The notes under the pieces are model-generated. The model searched no databases. It saw only the letters and a program-made list of their open reading frames with translations, and was not told the DNA's origin. Both the position numbers and the translations under genes were made by a program. Shown here one piece after another: positions 6,293 through 6,645 of a stretch of DNA of 6,645 nt (the stretch's first letter is position 1; every line of letters begins with the position of its first letter). The DNA is from Candidatus Moranbacteria bacterium UBA1302 (lineage in GTDB: Bacteria > Patescibacteriota > Minisyncoccia > Moranbacterales > UBA1568). The stretch is taken from the NCBI GenBank assembly GCA_002307715.1, contig DBUA01000025.1, positions 1-6,645 on the forward strand, written 5' to 3'.

Positions 6293-6645
6293 AAAGAAAG
6301 CGAATCAATGATCATTTGCGTGAAATGTTTCCAATTGAACCGTGACGCTTGAGCCTTGCCTTGCATGGAAAGTTCTTTTCGGAGACTATCATCGGTCAAG
6401 AGCTGTTCCATACCGCGAGCAATCGATTCTATACTCTTCGGATCACAATAGAGCGCTGCTGTTCCACATACTTCCGGCACTGATGACACGGAAGATGCCA
6501 AAACCGGCGTTCCGATGCGAAGCGCCTCCAATAGAGGTAAGCCGAATCCTTCGTACATCGATGGATAAGCGAAAAAGAGCGCTCCCGTATACAAAGACGG
6601 GATATCTTCATCAGGGACGAAACCGAGCAATCGCACTCGCGCTTC
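6289..6645 (-). CDS. Family 4 glycosyltransferase, C-terminal 118 residues, truncated by the right edge
   Basis: The reading frame is open to the window edge (EAR precedes the internal GTG at 6636), so this is the 3' end of a longer gene, not a 115-residue protein starting at that GTG. The visible part is the end of the GT-B donor domain: RLLGFVPDEDIPSLY, then YPSMYEGFGLPLLEAL with the E-x7-E pair of retaining GT4 enzymes, GTPVLAS, VPEVCGTAALYCDP and a C-terminal helical tail ending in SLSL. The full protein would be expected to be about 350-400 residues. It would add a sugar in the same glycan pathway as its neighbours. Its TGA stop overlaps the ligase ATG (ATGA), so the two are likely co-transcribed and translationally coupled. 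It resembles the GT4 at 3543-4694 at about half of positions over the motif-bearing stretch, so it is a paralogue rather than a recent duplicate. Confidence 0.94.
   Translation of the reverse strand, partial: EARVRLLGFVPDEDIPSLYTGALFFAYPSMYEGFGLPLLEALRIGTPVLASSVSSVPEVCGTAALYCDPKSIESIARGMEQLLTDDSLRKELSMQGKAQASRFNWKHFTQMIIDSLSL

Noticed and set aside
6289..6636. The right-edge GT4 as a complete small protein starting at the GTG at 6636
   Set aside because: The frame continues upstream to the window edge. The product would hold only the end of a GT-B donor domain, so it is a truncated view of a longer gene.

Overview
The window looks like a compact bacterial chromosome segment of moderate GC. 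Every supported gene lies on the minus strand, so transcription runs from high to low coordinates. Spacing is very tight (ATGA stop/start overlaps and gaps of 8-32 bases), and none of the starts has a convincing Shine-Dalgarno sequence. The protein types (short-form LCP protein, S41 protease, GT4/GT2 glycosyltransferases and an O-antigen-ligase-like polytopic protein packed together) would fit a Candidate Phyla Radiation (Patescibacteria) genome. That placement is inference from style of sequence, not proof. TGA ends four of the six genes whose stops are visible, so the genome uses the standard bacterial code. This argues against the Gracilibacteria/Absconditabacteria lineages, which read TGA as glycine.

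Layout in order of transcription: the C-terminal part of a GT4 glycosyltransferase enters from the right edge (6645-6289). It is followed by a multi-spanning O-antigen ligase/polymerase-family protein (6292-4691), a complete GT4 glycosyltransferase (4694-3543), a membrane-anchored LytR-CpsA-Psr (LCP) protein (about 3510-2302), a GT2 glycosyltransferase of the rhamnosyltransferase-like type (2275-1436), and a membrane-anchored PDZ-containing S41 (CtpA-type) serine protease (about 1427-132). Directly behind the protease stop codon is a CIRCE heat-shock operator wrapped around a strong sigma-70-type promoter. These drive a groES gene whose first 21 codons are visible before the left edge (65-1).

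The first five genes read as one surface-glycan operon. GT4 and GT2 enzymes would assemble a lipid-linked oligosaccharide, and the ligase/polymerase-family protein would polymerise it or transfer it outside the membrane. The LCP protein would attach the product to the cell wall or another acceptor. The S41 protease is the last gene of the run and may be co-transcribed, but its functional link to the glycan is unproven. I see no terminator between the protease and groES, so the glycan operon may read through into the chaperonin unit, which also has its own HrcA-type control.

The most informative element that the protein-coding picture does not show is the CIRCE/promoter/groES junction at 1-135. 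There the protease stop codon lies inside the operator. I see no mobile elements, CRISPR arrays, RNA genes or insertion sequences. No stretch longer than about 130 bases lacks a gene on the coding strand.
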